Origin: Planctomycetota bacterium
GTDB taxonomy: Bacteria; Planctomycetota; Phycisphaerae; WQYP01
Direction: 5' to 3'
Assembly (NCBI GenBank): GCA_021852245.1
Contig: JAJZNY010000158.1
Location: 1 to 11,102, forward strand
Length of the DNA: 11,102 nt
Part shown: positions 1-6,758 of the stretch, piece after piece
Layout of the letters: the number at the start of each line of letters is the position of its first letter
Numbering within the stretch: position 1 is the stretch's first letter
Notes under the pieces: generated by a model
Database searches by the model: none
Told to the model about the DNA's origin: nothing
The model's input: the letters and a program-made list of their open reading frames with translations, nothing else
Program-made: the position numbers and the translations under genes

Positions 1-69
1 ATTGGGTAATTGGGCACAGCCCGTTATCAGGAGCGCCCCCACTACTGTAGGTAACCACAAATTTGTCAT
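1..69 (-). CDS. Lipoprotein, N-terminal fragment (runs off window)
   Basis: Only the first 23 codons are inside the window. They read as a lipoprotein signal peptide: Met-Thr-Asn, a hydrophobic stretch (LWLPTVVGALLIT) and a lipobox LITGC with Cys18 as the lipidation site, followed by AQLPN. A GGAG box lies 9 nt before the ATG, which supports this start. The gene is downstream of the Cys-rich exported protein at 171-590, about 100 bp away on the same strand. Lipoproteins of this look include outer-membrane efflux factors (TolC/NodT type), but nothing past residue 23 is visible, so the family is unknown. Lipid attachment is well supported; function is not assigned. Confidence 0.6.
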   Translation of the reverse strand, partial: MTNLWLPTVVGALLITGCAQLPN

Positions 70-170
70 GCCACTTATCTCCAATGCGTGATTCAACTGA
101 CCAACCCGTAACGATAAAAACTTAACATCCGAAAAGTCGCGGGGAGAAAGGTGTGTTATTTGGGTATGGA

Positions 171-590
171 TCAGATTCTCAGCGCGCAATGCTGGCGCAG
201 AAGGGAGTTGTCACTGCAGTGCAGGCTGACGCTTGCCGTGTCGAACAGGACGCTGGGGCACGCCGGCGACACTAACCCAGACGGGGCTGAAGATTGGAAT
301 ATGACTGCGACCCTGACCGGTTGAGGTTGGCGGCTGAGCCGCTGTTCTGGGAATGTGGCACGAATGACGCGATGGCAGCACATAAGGTCCGCTGGTGCTC
401 TGCCAACGGATTCCGTGGCTGGCCGCAATACATAAAATCCCGCTCTCCGAGGGGCGGCAGACGTGCTGTGGATTGACGAACATTCGCCCCACGGTAACAA
501 TAATCGATTATCGCATGGGCACCATATCGGCGATAGCCCCAAGACAATCGCCAATAGCAAAATGAGGATGTGCCCGAATCGCCCGTTCAT
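171..590 (-). CDS. Small Cys-rich exported protein of unknown function
   Basis: This is a 139-residue protein. Residues 1-22 form a convincing signal peptide (short basic start, then a Leu/Ile-rich core ending LSPIW). The rest carries eight cysteines, at residues 24, 26, 37, 71, 72, 111, 125 and 135, including a CPC at the likely cleavage site and a CC-His at 71-73. I do not recognise a family. Cys-rich short exported proteins sometimes precede metal-efflux operons and a lipoprotein gene follows here, but that link is only a guess. There is no Shine-Dalgarno box. Instead a TTGACA-17-TAGTCT promoter puts the transcript start within a few bases of the ATG, which favours a real, nearly leaderless gene. 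Two other minus frames overlap it but lack a signal peptide or promoter. The main doubt is that a 420-bp frame with no family could be chance. Confidence 0.5.
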   Translation of the reverse strand: MNGRFGHILILLLAIVLGLSPIWCPCDNRLLLPWGECSSIHSTSAAPRRAGFYVLRPATESVGRAPADLMCCHRVIRATFPEQRLSRQPQPVRVAVIFQSSAPSGLVSPACPSVLFDTASVSLHCSDNSLLRQHCALRI

Positions 591-599
591 ATGGGAATA

Positions 600-628
600 A
601 GACTAGGCCGTTCGTTGTCGGATGTCAA
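600..628 (-). promoter_or_regulatory. Sigma70-type promoter, near-leaderless
   Basis: On the minus strand there is a -35 TTGACA (623-628), a 17-nt spacer and a -10 TAGTCT (600-605). The predicted transcription start, about 7 nt past the -10, is near position 593, while the ATG of the Cys-rich protein begins at 590. The 5' leader would be about 0-4 nt. Confidence 0.5.
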
Positions 629-746
629 ATCACGCATCAGCCCGAACACGCGTCCCGAGCCGCTCTGCCGGGATTGCCGCCAGACGCAGCGGCGCGGGGC
701 AGTGTGGTGGCAAATTCACCCTGCGGCGGCGCGGGCGTGGATCGGA

Positions 747-1493
747 TCACGCTTTGGTATGCCGATAGGCGATGACTTTCACCTCTTCCATGGTGATCAT
801 CCCTTCGGTAACCATCGCGTCGAGTTGCGGCAGGAGCATCTGAATTTTTTCCCGCGAATCGACCAGTTCAATCACGATCGGCAGATCGGAGGACATGGCC
901 AGAATTCTGTCGGTGTGCATGACACTGTTGGCACCGAACCCCATCACACCTTGAAGCACCGTCGCACCACTGAGCCCGAGTTCCCGGGCTTTGTTCAGTA
1001 TGGCTTCATGGAGCGGTTTTTTTTCGTATACGTCCGATTCGCCGATGAAGATGCGAAGCAGGACGCCGTCGGAGTTGGTGTGCATGGGCAAACCTCTTTC
1101 AAGATCAGGCAAGGTACTCAAGGGCTGGATGCGGCCGAGAAGTTGTGCTTCGCCGCGGGCGATATGTTCACGGGGACGATACATGAGAACGGCTGCGCGC
1201 TCGAGGGTGGCCAGGCCGTGGTGCAGCAATTTATCGGCAACATCGTGCAGGAAGGCAAGCAGCTTTTCACCATCATCGACGCACTCGATGATCACCGGAG
1301 AATCGCTGATGAGATGCATGGGAGATGGTTTGAGCATGCCGCGCTGACCAAAACCCATGATGCCACGCAGAGCGGTAAGCCCGGCGAGTTTCTTTCGGCG
1401 TGCCATCTGTATCACGCGCTCGTATCGCGGTACAAGCATATGCTGATCGCCGGTGCGCATATAGAGACGTAACAGAATTTTTTCGCCAGTCAT
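747..1493 (-). CDS. Tandem DUF190 protein of the fluoride-resistance operon
   Basis: This is a 248-residue protein made of two DUF190 domains, roughly residues 4-110 and 138-245. Each half has the family core: a Gly-Leu-rich segment, then a GIMGFG or GVMGFG turn, then a strand of the type (V/I)xIExVD, followed by a helix of the type EK-hydrophobic. DUF190 is a PII-like ferredoxin-fold family repeatedly found beside crcB. Its biochemical role in fluoride tolerance is not settled. The gene lies 65 bp downstream of crcB on the same strand with no terminator between, so it should be co-transcribed and controlled by the same fluoride riboswitch. The ATG at 1493 follows a weak GAG-rich box (GACGAG). 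The usual single-domain protein is about 110 residues, so this is a duplication and fusion. The two halves are similar but not identical, suggesting an old event. Confidence 0.88.
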   Translation of the reverse strand: MTGEKILLRLYMRTGDQHMLVPRYERVIQMARRKKLAGLTALRGIMGFGQRGMLKPSPMHLISDSPVIIECVDDGEKLLAFLHDVADKLLHHGLATLERAAVLMYRPREHIARGEAQLLGRIQPLSTLPDLERGLPMHTNSDGVLLRIFIGESDVYEKKPLHEAILNKARELGLSGATVLQGVMGFGANSVMHTDRILAMSSDLPIVIELVDSREKIQMLLPQLDAMVTEGMITMEEVKVIAYRHTKA

Positions 1494-1558
1494 TTTTTCT
1501 CGTCCATAGCCGTAATCTCATATGAGTATGTGGGGCCGCCGTGTGATTGTATCCGCGT

Positions 1559-1945
1559 TTAACTGGTCCGCTGCCCCAGAATAACACCGAGACGCACGGC
1601 GATAAGGCCCAGCGCCACACTTCCTGCAATATAGAGAATGCCGCGAGCCACCTCGCCGGCGGCGAGCATGCGATCCGACTCGAACATATAGGTGGAAAAT
1701 GTTGTGTACGCACCGACGAAACCAATGGCGATTCCGCCGCGGATAACATCTGATATCTGAAGGCGCGAATGGGCCCAGGTGAGAAACCAACCGAGAAAGA
1801 AGGATCCGGTGATGTTGATGAGCAAGGTGCCCCAGGGGAAGAAGGCGCTGTAACGACCGAGCAGTCTTGCCACGCCGTAGCGGCACAAGCTGCCAAAAAA
1901 GCCGAACAAGCCGATACTCAGGCACATGATGAGCGTTTTTTTCAC
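1559..1945 (-). CDS. crcB: Fluoride ion channel CrcB/Fluc
   Basis: This 128-residue inner-membrane protein has four hydrophobic segments, the usual size for Fluc. It exports fluoride as a dual-topology dimer. Family motifs are present: an early GFFGSLCRYG (Gly15, Arg22), the NxTGSFxLG helix (Asn44, Gly47, Ser48), and GFVGAYTTFST (residues 75-85) carrying the conserved TTFST segment and a pore-lining Phe (Phe83). I start it at GTG 1945 (MKKTLIMC), 8 nt after a GGGGG box. The frame stays open for 35 more codons upstream, but that stretch is the riboswitch and terminator, not protein. A GTG at 1951 is an alternative start. It is the first gene of a two-gene operon with the DUF190 protein. Confidence 0.93.
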   Translation of the reverse strand: MKKTLIMCLSIGLFGFFGSLCRYGVARLLGRYSAFFPWGTLLINITGSFFLGWFLTWAHSRLQISDVIRGGIAIGFVGAYTTFSTYMFESDRMLAAGEVARGILYIAGSVALGLIAVRLGVILGQRTS

Positions 1946-1963
1946 AGCCACCCCCGTTAACTT

Positions 1964-2000
1964 AAAAAACAAAAAACCTCCGCGGTTGACACCGCCGAGG
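1964..2000 (-). terminator. Intrinsic terminator of the fluoride riboswitch
   Basis: On the minus strand, CCTCGGCGGT and ACCGCGGAGG form a 10-position stem with one G-G mismatch and a short GTCA loop (1977-2000). It is followed at once by a U-rich tract (TTTTTTG then TTTTTT, 1964-1976). It sits between the aptamer and crcB, as expected for a switch that stops transcription when fluoride is absent. Confidence 0.85.
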
Positions 2001-2031
2001 CAAAACACAGTCCCGGCAGGGCGCCGCCTGC

Positions 2032-2085
2032 CAGGAGTCATCATTCCCAAATCAGTTGGGACGGTTCAGGTGAACTCCATCACCC
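2032..2085 (-). promoter_or_regulatory. Fluoride riboswitch aptamer (crcB motif)
   Basis: Read on the minus strand, the element starts with GGGTGATGGAG (2085-2075), continues with TTCACC and GAACC, has a TCCCAA...TTGGGA stem-loop, and closes with TGATGACTCCT. This matches the conserved order of the crcB-motif RNA: pseudoknot partners GGTGA/TCACC, a long-range stem GGAGT/ACTCC, an internal hairpin, and the near-invariant GATGxCTC-type 3' end. It is followed by a GC hairpin (2015-2032) and then an intrinsic terminator, and lies directly upstream of crcB. In known members fluoride with Mg ions stabilises the aptamer and lets transcription continue. Confidence 0.93.
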
Positions 2086-2101
2086 TTTGTAATATTTCCT
2101 C

Positions 2102-2129
2102 ATATTATTTGAAGTGGCTCAAATGTCAA
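2102..2129 (-). promoter_or_regulatory. Promoter of the crcB operon
   Basis: Minus strand TTGACA (2124-2129), a 16-nt spacer and TAATAT (2102-2107). The predicted start near 2095 is about 10 nt before the first base of the fluoride aptamer, giving a leader of about 150 nt. Position and near-consensus boxes agree well. Confidence 0.75.
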
Positions 2130-2150
2130 TTGCGTCTGTACTGAAAGATG

Positions 2151-2163
2151 GCCCGTTTCGGGC
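2151..2163 (-). terminator. Possible hairpin downstream of the tRNA gene
   Basis: GCCCG and CGGGC form a five-pair stem with a three-base loop. On the minus strand it is followed by CATCTTTC, only weakly U-rich. It lies about 93 nt past the tRNA-Ala 3' end and upstream of the crcB promoter, so it may end the tRNA transcript. A weak call. Confidence 0.25.
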
Positions 2164-2255
2164 GCGGGGCACCATCAGGCTTACCATCGGGTTCAAGAGC
2201 CCCATCGGCAGTTTGTGACCGCTTATTCGCGAACGTATTTTTTACCGCGTATTTA

Positions 2256-2326
2256 TGGAGACGAGGGGAATCGAACCCCTATTTGCGCATTGCGAACGCG
2301 CCGTCCTGCCGTTGAACGACGTCCCC
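2256..2326 (-). tRNA. tRNA-Ala (anticodon CGC)
   Basis: The 71 nt fold as a complete cloverleaf. The acceptor is GGGGACG with CGTCTCC and discriminator A. The D-arm is GTTC...GGAC with a seven-base loop. The anticodon stem GCGCG/TGCGC has loop TTCGCAA, giving anticodon CGC (2292-2294). The variable loop is 4 nt and the T-arm is AGGGG-TTCGATT-CCCCT. The acceptor contains G3-U70, the hallmark alanine identity pair, which agrees with the anticodon (reads GCG codons). The 3' CCA is not encoded. The D-arm resembles that of glycine tRNAs rather than the usual bacterial tRNA-Ala. Confidence 0.9.
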
Positions 2327-2525
2327 GCGATACCTAAAGGATATTACAGTCTCCCACGGGCTGCAAGCATGGCAAAACATTGCAGGCCGAAAAGATGCCA
2401 GCTTACCAGACCGTGGCGGTCCGCCAACAGGGTGACGATCTGACTGGATTCAGAAAAATCCATCACACGAAGGCAAATTCCATCCGTTCGCACCGCTTCA
2501 GCCATCGGCGGTATTTTAGCATGAG

Positions 2526-2543
2526 ATCGGCCCTCGAGCCGAT
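2526..2543 (-). terminator. Hairpin just past the glycoside hydrolase stop
   Basis: ATCGGC and GCCGAT form a six-pair stem with a six-base loop, starting about 10 nt after the stop codon of the gene at 2554-4893. No U-tract follows, so it would be a weak or Rho-assisted terminator at best. The rest of 2327-2553 shows no gene or clear signal. Confidence 0.3.
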
Positions 2544-2553
2544 GCCGAAGAAT

Positions 2554-4893
2554 TTACTCCCCGGAGTCGAGAATCAGCGTGTTCGCCATGCGAACCACCT
2601 TATGATGCTGCAATACCTTCTGCGATGCATATTTCACCGGAATCATCACATGGAAGAGGTGCGATATTTGATTGGATTCCGATACCGACAACATGTGACC
2701 GTGTACCATCACTTCCGGCGTGTGGAAGGAGTAGAAAGTCAGCGGGATATCTTTTTCTCCCATGGCAAATACCGTCTGCAACCCCACCCCCTGATGCACA
2801 CCCTCGACCGACGCAAGATGGGCAATCCTCTGACGACCCGCCGGCACCATCTGCTCAAGATCACCAAAAAACGCTATCCGGGATGAAAGCAGCGGAGCCA
2901 AAACCCAATACGCCCACTTATGAGGTGCCAGGGTAACTCGAATCGTATGATCGCGATTAAACAGGACGGTTTTGCCGGTGAAATAATTTCTTGCGATCCA
3001 CACCCCATGCGGATCAAGACCGAGACTGCGCGGCGTGAGAATGACGGTGGAATGAAACCCGGTACGGCGATAGACAAACACCAAGGTGCTTCGAATATGC
3101 CTGCCGGTATGCGTCGTGGCCACCAGCGGAATCTTCCGTCCCAGAGCATCATTGACGATCGTCTGATCGGTCGGCATCAGCGGAGCCGCCGGTTTCACCA
3201 GTCGACCATCCGCCCGCGTGGTCATGTCAATATTCTTCGGATCAATCCAGCCCAGAGGATCGCCCAGGTGCAGCGAGCCGGCGCTGTGAGCAATGAACTC
3301 GCTCCCATCAACACCCTCAAGCGGATCCCCGACCCCCACTGGTCCACCGGAAAGCAGCGAGAGGAGCATATTTCCGCGCTCATTACTCATGAAAACATCG
3401 GACCACGGCCAGGCGCCGACGGCGTGGATGAACATGGAATTGTAGATGAAGTTTCGCCATCGCAATTTGAGGAATCGATCGTATGAACCGCGCATGGCGA
3501 AAACGTCCGGCAATGCACCGGCTTCCATCAGGAACCGGCTGGTCTCCATGCAATAAATAATGCCGATATGATGAGATTCCAGTGCGTTGTTCATACCGTG
3601 AGTAAAATCACGGGCAAGCGACAGATGAACATGAAGTTGGGGTGACCATTGATAAATGCGGACGAGCCAGTCCTGCTCCATAGCACTCACGCCGTTTGCA
3701 GCCAGATATTTCGCTCGTGACATCCAATAAGCGCGATCGGAGGGTGCGACGCCGGAGATGTGATACTTACGATGATACGGGCTATCGTGTGCGATCCATC
3801 GGGCGTGTACGACGAGAGGAAGACCGATAGCTTTGTGAAATGCGTCAAGACCATGTGGGAAAAGTTCCGGCGCCGCCTGATAAAGCCACGTCCCACCGAA
3901 ATGATTCCAGGTGTTGTGCGCCGGAAGATACGGATTCATCGGTGACAATTTTGAGCCGTTGTAGAGGTGATGCGTTTTTTCATACCACCAACTGTCAAGT
4001 TCGATATAACCGAGATGAATATGATTCTGGCGGTATTCGGACGCCACCTTCAAAAGCGTACCCGTATAGCCATATTTTTTATCATAATTGTAGAAGTAGG
4101 CGGCGGCATTATCCGTCCAATAGCCAAAATCCCGCAGCACAGGAGACGCGTCCTGCGGCGTGGCCGGACGATGACGCAGTTTACGAAAGGCCTGCCCCCA
4201 TGCGGCAATGGTCCGACGAATACCGTTTCCAAAAATCATAATCGTTCGATGGGGTTCTTTGAGTGCGGTGCCGACGACGCCTTTATTAAAACCGTCTGCA
4301 ATGAGGCTGCGTCCATCACCATAAAGACGTGAGACAAGAATTTCAGTTGCGGGCGCAAAGATACAGGTTTGATAGCGCCGGTTAAAAAATACCCAGGGCG
4401 TGGCGGTATCGACGAGTTTGAACACCGGCGGGGTAAACGTCCTGCCGCTGAGACTCAAATGCAGCAAATGCTTCGGTGCCCGATGGAAGAGGGGAAATTG
4501 AGCACCGGGTGTTTCATCGGTGGCGGTAAATACGAGCGTCGGCTTCGTTTGCATCATTGAGACGGAATATCGAGTGCGACTGCCCGGTTCGCGCCACGCG
4601 AGACGGATTTCTCTTCCGAACGGTCCGCTGATCGTCGCCTGATGAACATGAATCGGGGGTTTGACCGTGATGCCGGCGAAGGCCCAATGTGCCTCCTGCC
4701 ATTGCACCTGATAATGACCTGTTTTGGATGAGAGCGTGAAACTCAAACCTGATGAGACATTTTTAATGGTCCACGTTTTAGCATCCGCCAGGGCGGTGGT
4801 CGCCAAGAAGGCCAGCAGAAAAACCGCCGGCCGGAGTGCACATTTGCGGTTAGCAACCCTGACACGAAAAAGCATCTTTAGATATTCACGCAT
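2554..4893 (-). CDS. Secreted GH-D-clan-like glycoside hydrolase (alpha-galactosidase/GH36-type barrel)
   Basis: This 779-residue exported enzyme has a signal peptide at about residues 1-38 (basic start, AVFLLAFLATTALA-DA). An N-terminal beta-sandwich region (about 40-240) precedes a (beta/alpha)8-type barrel from about 255: FGYWTDN at 256-262, YIELDSWWY around 296-304, MEQDWL at 405-410, CMETSRFL around 448-455, RGSYD at 468-472, and LLSGGPVGVGDPL around 513-525. A beta-rich tail follows. The order matches clan GH-D (GH27/31/36) enzymes, in which an Asp at the end of strand 4 is the nucleophile (candidate Asp408) and a later Asp after an Arg is the acid/base (candidate Asp472). The substrate cannot be read; an alpha-galactoside is the conservative guess, and the family number is uncertain. 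I start it at ATG 4893, 8 nt after AGAGG and leading straight into the signal peptide. The frame extends 27 codons further upstream without export sense. It lies 228 bp downstream of the DUF481 gene. Confidence 0.8.
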   Translation of the reverse strand: MREYLKMLFRVRVANRKCALRPAVFLLAFLATTALADAKTWTIKNVSSGLSFTLSSKTGHYQVQWQEAHWAFAGITVKPPIHVHQATISGPFGREIRLAWREPGSRTRYSVSMMQTKPTLVFTATDETPGAQFPLFHRAPKHLLHLSLSGRTFTPPVFKLVDTATPWVFFNRRYQTCIFAPATEILVSRLYGDGRSLIADGFNKGVVGTALKEPHRTIMIFGNGIRRTIAAWGQAFRKLRHRPATPQDASPVLRDFGYWTDNAAAYFYNYDKKYGYTGTLLKVASEYRQNHIHLGYIELDSWWYEKTHHLYNGSKLSPMNPYLPAHNTWNHFGGTWLYQAAPELFPHGLDAFHKAIGLPLVVHARWIAHDSPYHRKYHISGVAPSDRAYWMSRAKYLAANGVSAMEQDWLVRIYQWSPQLHVHLSLARDFTHGMNNALESHHIGIIYCMETSRFLMEAGALPDVFAMRGSYDRFLKLRWRNFIYNSMFIHAVGAWPWSDVFMSNERGNMLLSLLSGGPVGVGDPLEGVDGSEFIAHSAGSLHLGDPLGWIDPKNIDMTTRADGRLVKPAAPLMPTDQTIVNDALGRKIPLVATTHTGRHIRSTLVFVYRRTGFHSTVILTPRSLGLDPHGVWIARNYFTGKTVLFNRDHTIRVTLAPHKWAYWVLAPLLSSRIAFFGDLEQMVPAGRQRIAHLASVEGVHQGVGLQTVFAMGEKDIPLTFYSFHTPEVMVHGHMLSVSESNQISHLFHVMIPVKYASQKVLQHHKVVRMANTLILDSGE

Positions 4894-4914
4894 GACCACA
4901 CCTCTATCGATTTT

Positions 4915-4930
4915 GCCTCTGCGAAGAGGC
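4915..4930 (-). promoter_or_regulatory. Stem-loop in the glycoside hydrolase leader
   Basis: GCCTCT and AGAGGC form a perfect six-pair stem with a four-base loop (TCGC on the minus strand), about 10 nt before the ribosome-binding site of the enzyme gene. The same 8-mer GCCTCTGC occurs twice here on the plus strand (4915-4922, 4929-4936). It could be a translation-control or mRNA-stability hairpin, or an operator. Confidence 0.4.
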
Positions 4931-4946
4931 CTCTGCAAGCTTTCCA

Positions 4947-5021
4947 TGGCGTGCAAAATTTGCCAAGATTCCACTCTCAGGCCGACATCGGAAGTTTAGT
5001 GACAGGGAAACTGGCGTGCAA
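4947..5021. repeat. Direct repeat TGGCGTGCAA, two copies 65 bp apart
   Basis: Identical 10-mers at 4947-4956 and 5012-5021 lie upstream of the glycoside hydrolase gene. The first runs into a palindrome GCAAAATTTGC (4953-4963 region). The copies are about six helical turns apart, a spacing compatible with two operator half-sites or looping. No regulator gene is present nearby. Whether a protein binds is unknown. Confidence 0.35.
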
Positions 5022-5121
5022 TCAGCAGCAGTGGGTCATGCGGCAGAATAGTCAAACATCTGGTCAAGTTGATTGATCGACAAGCGAGTATTTTCCGAGA
5101 GAACCCGTGTCCACCAATAGG

Positions 5122-6207
5122 TTAAAATTTAAATGTAAGCGCCGCGAGGATCAATGTTGAATTGCGTTTGAGGCCCTGCGTTCCCGCCGCATTATCGTAA
5201 AGATCAGTAAATGAGAATCGCAGCCCCATCCCACGCACGATGTGCGGAAGTCCGAGATACAGCGCGCTGGTCGCATTTAACTGGTAATTGTAGGCATTTT
5301 CGAGTGATGACACGTATCCGGCTGTCTGGGTAAATTTAACATGCCTGGCAATCTGATATCGAAAATGTGCCGCCGCAATGCCGTTGATATAGCTGTAACT
5401 CTGGCCGTGGAAAAACCGCTCATAGGTGTAACCGGGGCCGGCGCGGAGATCAAATTCCGATTTTTTGTTATCCCACAGATAATAGCCCAAACCACCTTCT
5501 GTATCGCTCCGAATGGAAATGCCTTGAATGGCATCATAGAGGTTCGTATTCTGCAGGAAGAGGAACACTTTTTTCGCCCAATGGGGTTTGAACTCATTGA
5601 GTTGCCGCTTCCACAGCAGATCACTTCGGAAAAAACCCAGCGACTGTGTGCCATTGGTAACGCCGTAACCGCCGGTGAAAGCGATCAGGAGATTATCGGG
5701 CTTGTGACGGAAGTGAAATCGCAGTTCGCCGTTGAATAAAGTGCTGTTTGAATTACCGGTGGTGTTGGTTGCGCCGAGGTCGAGTTCGTTGTCCCAGTCC
5801 GGACCGAAGATAGAGACCGGTGTTGGCGCGGGGGGCGTTTTTTTGATCAGTGCCAGCGGCGGCATGTCTGCAGGGATGGCACGAGTCGTAACGGGGTGAA
5901 CGGTATGTGTGATCCACCCCTGATCTCCCGGCGCCGACGAGATCGTCACCAGTGAAATTTTTCCGTCGGAGGATGTGAGCTTAACCGGAGATTGACTGGT
6001 GATGGTCTGCACGCTGCTGAGTTTAATCACCACGCCGCCGGCATAGGACGTATTGATCACCACGCGCGAGGGTGTAAGCTGTGTGATGCGGCCGGTCAGA
6101 TGATCACCATTAGTTAAAACAACTGTCCCACCGAACGCCGTGCCGCATCCCAGACCAATGATTGACGCGACAAGAAGGTTCGCAAACATTTTATTGACGT
6201 TCAACAC
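5122..6207 (-). CDS. DUF481-family outer-membrane beta-barrel protein
   Basis: This is a 361-residue exported protein. The signal peptide covers about residues 1-26 (hydrophobic core FANLLVASIIGLGCGTAFG). A small beta domain (about 28-78, with TVVLTNGDHLTGRI and a VVIKLSSVQTI strand) is like the SH3-like modules seen ahead of DUF481. A linker rich in Pro follows, then a barrel domain from about 150 to the end with alternating aromatic strands (DNELDLGATNTTGNSN, WKRQLNEF, GLGYYLWDNKKSEFDLRAGPGYTYE) and the typical C-terminal Phe (LTFKF). DUF481 includes E. coli YdiY, called a salt-induced outer-membrane protein; the role is unknown. The frame opens earlier at a TTG (6240), but a strong GGGAGGT box lies 9 nt before GTG 6207, which I take as the start. 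It has its own promoter and may read on toward the glycoside hydrolase. Confidence 0.85.
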   Translation of the reverse strand: MLNVNKMFANLLVASIIGLGCGTAFGGTVVLTNGDHLTGRITQLTPSRVVINTSYAGGVVIKLSSVQTITSQSPVKLTSSDGKISLVTISSAPGDQGWITHTVHPVTTRAIPADMPPLALIKKTPPAPTPVSIFGPDWDNELDLGATNTTGNSNSTLFNGELRFHFRHKPDNLLIAFTGGYGVTNGTQSLGFFRSDLLWKRQLNEFKPHWAKKVFLFLQNTNLYDAIQGISIRSDTEGGLGYYLWDNKKSEFDLRAGPGYTYERFFHGQSYSYINGIAAAHFRYQIARHVKFTQTAGYVSSLENAYNYQLNATSALYLGLPHIVRGMGLRFSFTDLYDNAAGTQGLKRNSTLILAALTFKF

Positions 6208-6259
6208 GCGATGAATACCTCCCACGAGCAACTGGTGCAATCCGAAGTAAAGCGGCGGA

Positions 6260-6288
6260 ATTTTATTTGCGGACCGTGATTAAGTCAA
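6260..6288 (-). promoter_or_regulatory. Promoter of the DUF481 gene
   Basis: Minus strand TTGACT (6283-6288), a 17-nt spacer and TAAAAT (6260-6265). The predicted start is near 6253, giving a leader of about 46 nt that includes the GGGAGGT ribosome-binding site. Confidence 0.7.
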
Positions 6289-6377
6289 TGCACAGATTGG
6301 GTCATTATCTCGGGTGTGTATTAAATTTGCCGATGCAATCTGGCATGGGCCAGAGTTTTCCATAAACCTGCGAGGGA

Positions 6378-6632
6378 TCAGAATCCTCCGCCGCCGGAAA
6401 AATTCTGCGGATTGTTGCTCGGTTGACCGTATCGATTGTAATTTTCAATAGGGTGAGGGTCGGGAAAATAGAGAGCTTTCTGCCGAGCGGCTTCGTCCCG
6501 GTGAGCGAATAACTCCTCCGTACAACCGCCGAGCCCCATGGACATCGGCAGCAGAAATACAAGTGCAGCCATCAGAACCCGAACAGGCTGGCTGCGCGAG
6601 TGGGTTGTGTTCTCATGTAAATCTGACGCCAT
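6378..6632 (-). CDS. Small lipoprotein of unknown function
   Basis: This is an 84-residue protein. A soluble, polar first 18 residues precede a hydrophobic segment (VLMAALVFLLPMSMGLGG) and a lipobox LGGC with Cys37 as the lipid site. The mature part is only about 48 residues, polar, and ends in SGGGGF. I choose ATG 6632 because a GGAG box sits 9 nt before it. The frame can also start at 6653 or 6647, further upstream. The long polar n-region is unusual; an internal start is possible but none has a better ribosome-binding site. It has its own extended -10 promoter. No family is recognised. It is probably monocistronic between the DUF481 and superoxide dismutase genes. Confidence 0.65.
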   Translation of the reverse strand: MASDLHENTTHSRSQPVRVLMAALVFLLPMSMGLGGCTEELFAHRDEAARQKALYFPDPHPIENYNRYGQPSNNPQNFSGGGGF

Positions 6633-6670
6633 TACCTGCCGCTCCATCAACAACCAAGCGAAGCAGCGAC

Positions 6671-6679
6671 ATTATAACA
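6671..6679 (-). promoter_or_regulatory. Extended -10 promoter of the small lipoprotein gene
   Basis: Minus strand TGTTATAAT: a perfect TATAAT (6671-6676) with the TGn extension. The -35 is poor (TTTCTT, 17 nt upstream), as is common for extended -10 promoters. The predicted start near 6664 leaves about 30 nt before the ATG. Confidence 0.55.
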
Positions 6680-6758
6680 ACTCTGAAATCTCGAAGAAAC
6701 TGTCCATACACCTATCAGAATGAACACCCGGTTTGCGCCGACGAGAGAAAGTGTTGGC

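Noticed and set aside
570..1472. A 300-codon plus-strand frame opposite the DUF190 gene
   Set aside because: It is the antisense shadow of a clear DUF190 protein; its product shows no domain or export signal.
1517..1526. Palindrome CTCATATGAG in the crcB-DUF190 gap
   Set aside because: Ten bases with no flanking symmetry, inside an operon already controlled by a riboswitch; chance is likely.
1946..2050. 35 extra codons at the N-terminus of crcB
   Set aside because: They coincide with the riboswitch 3' part and terminator and do not resemble any CrcB start; GTG 1945 has a ribosome-binding site.
3687..4332. Several 60-130 codon frames inside the glycoside hydrolase gene on either strand
   Set aside because: All overlap a long, domain-bearing gene and have no motif, start signal or composition of their own.
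4894..4974. 27 extra codons before the glycoside hydrolase start
   Set aside because: The ATG at 4893 has a good ribosome-binding site and leads into the signal peptide; the extension covers a leader hairpin.
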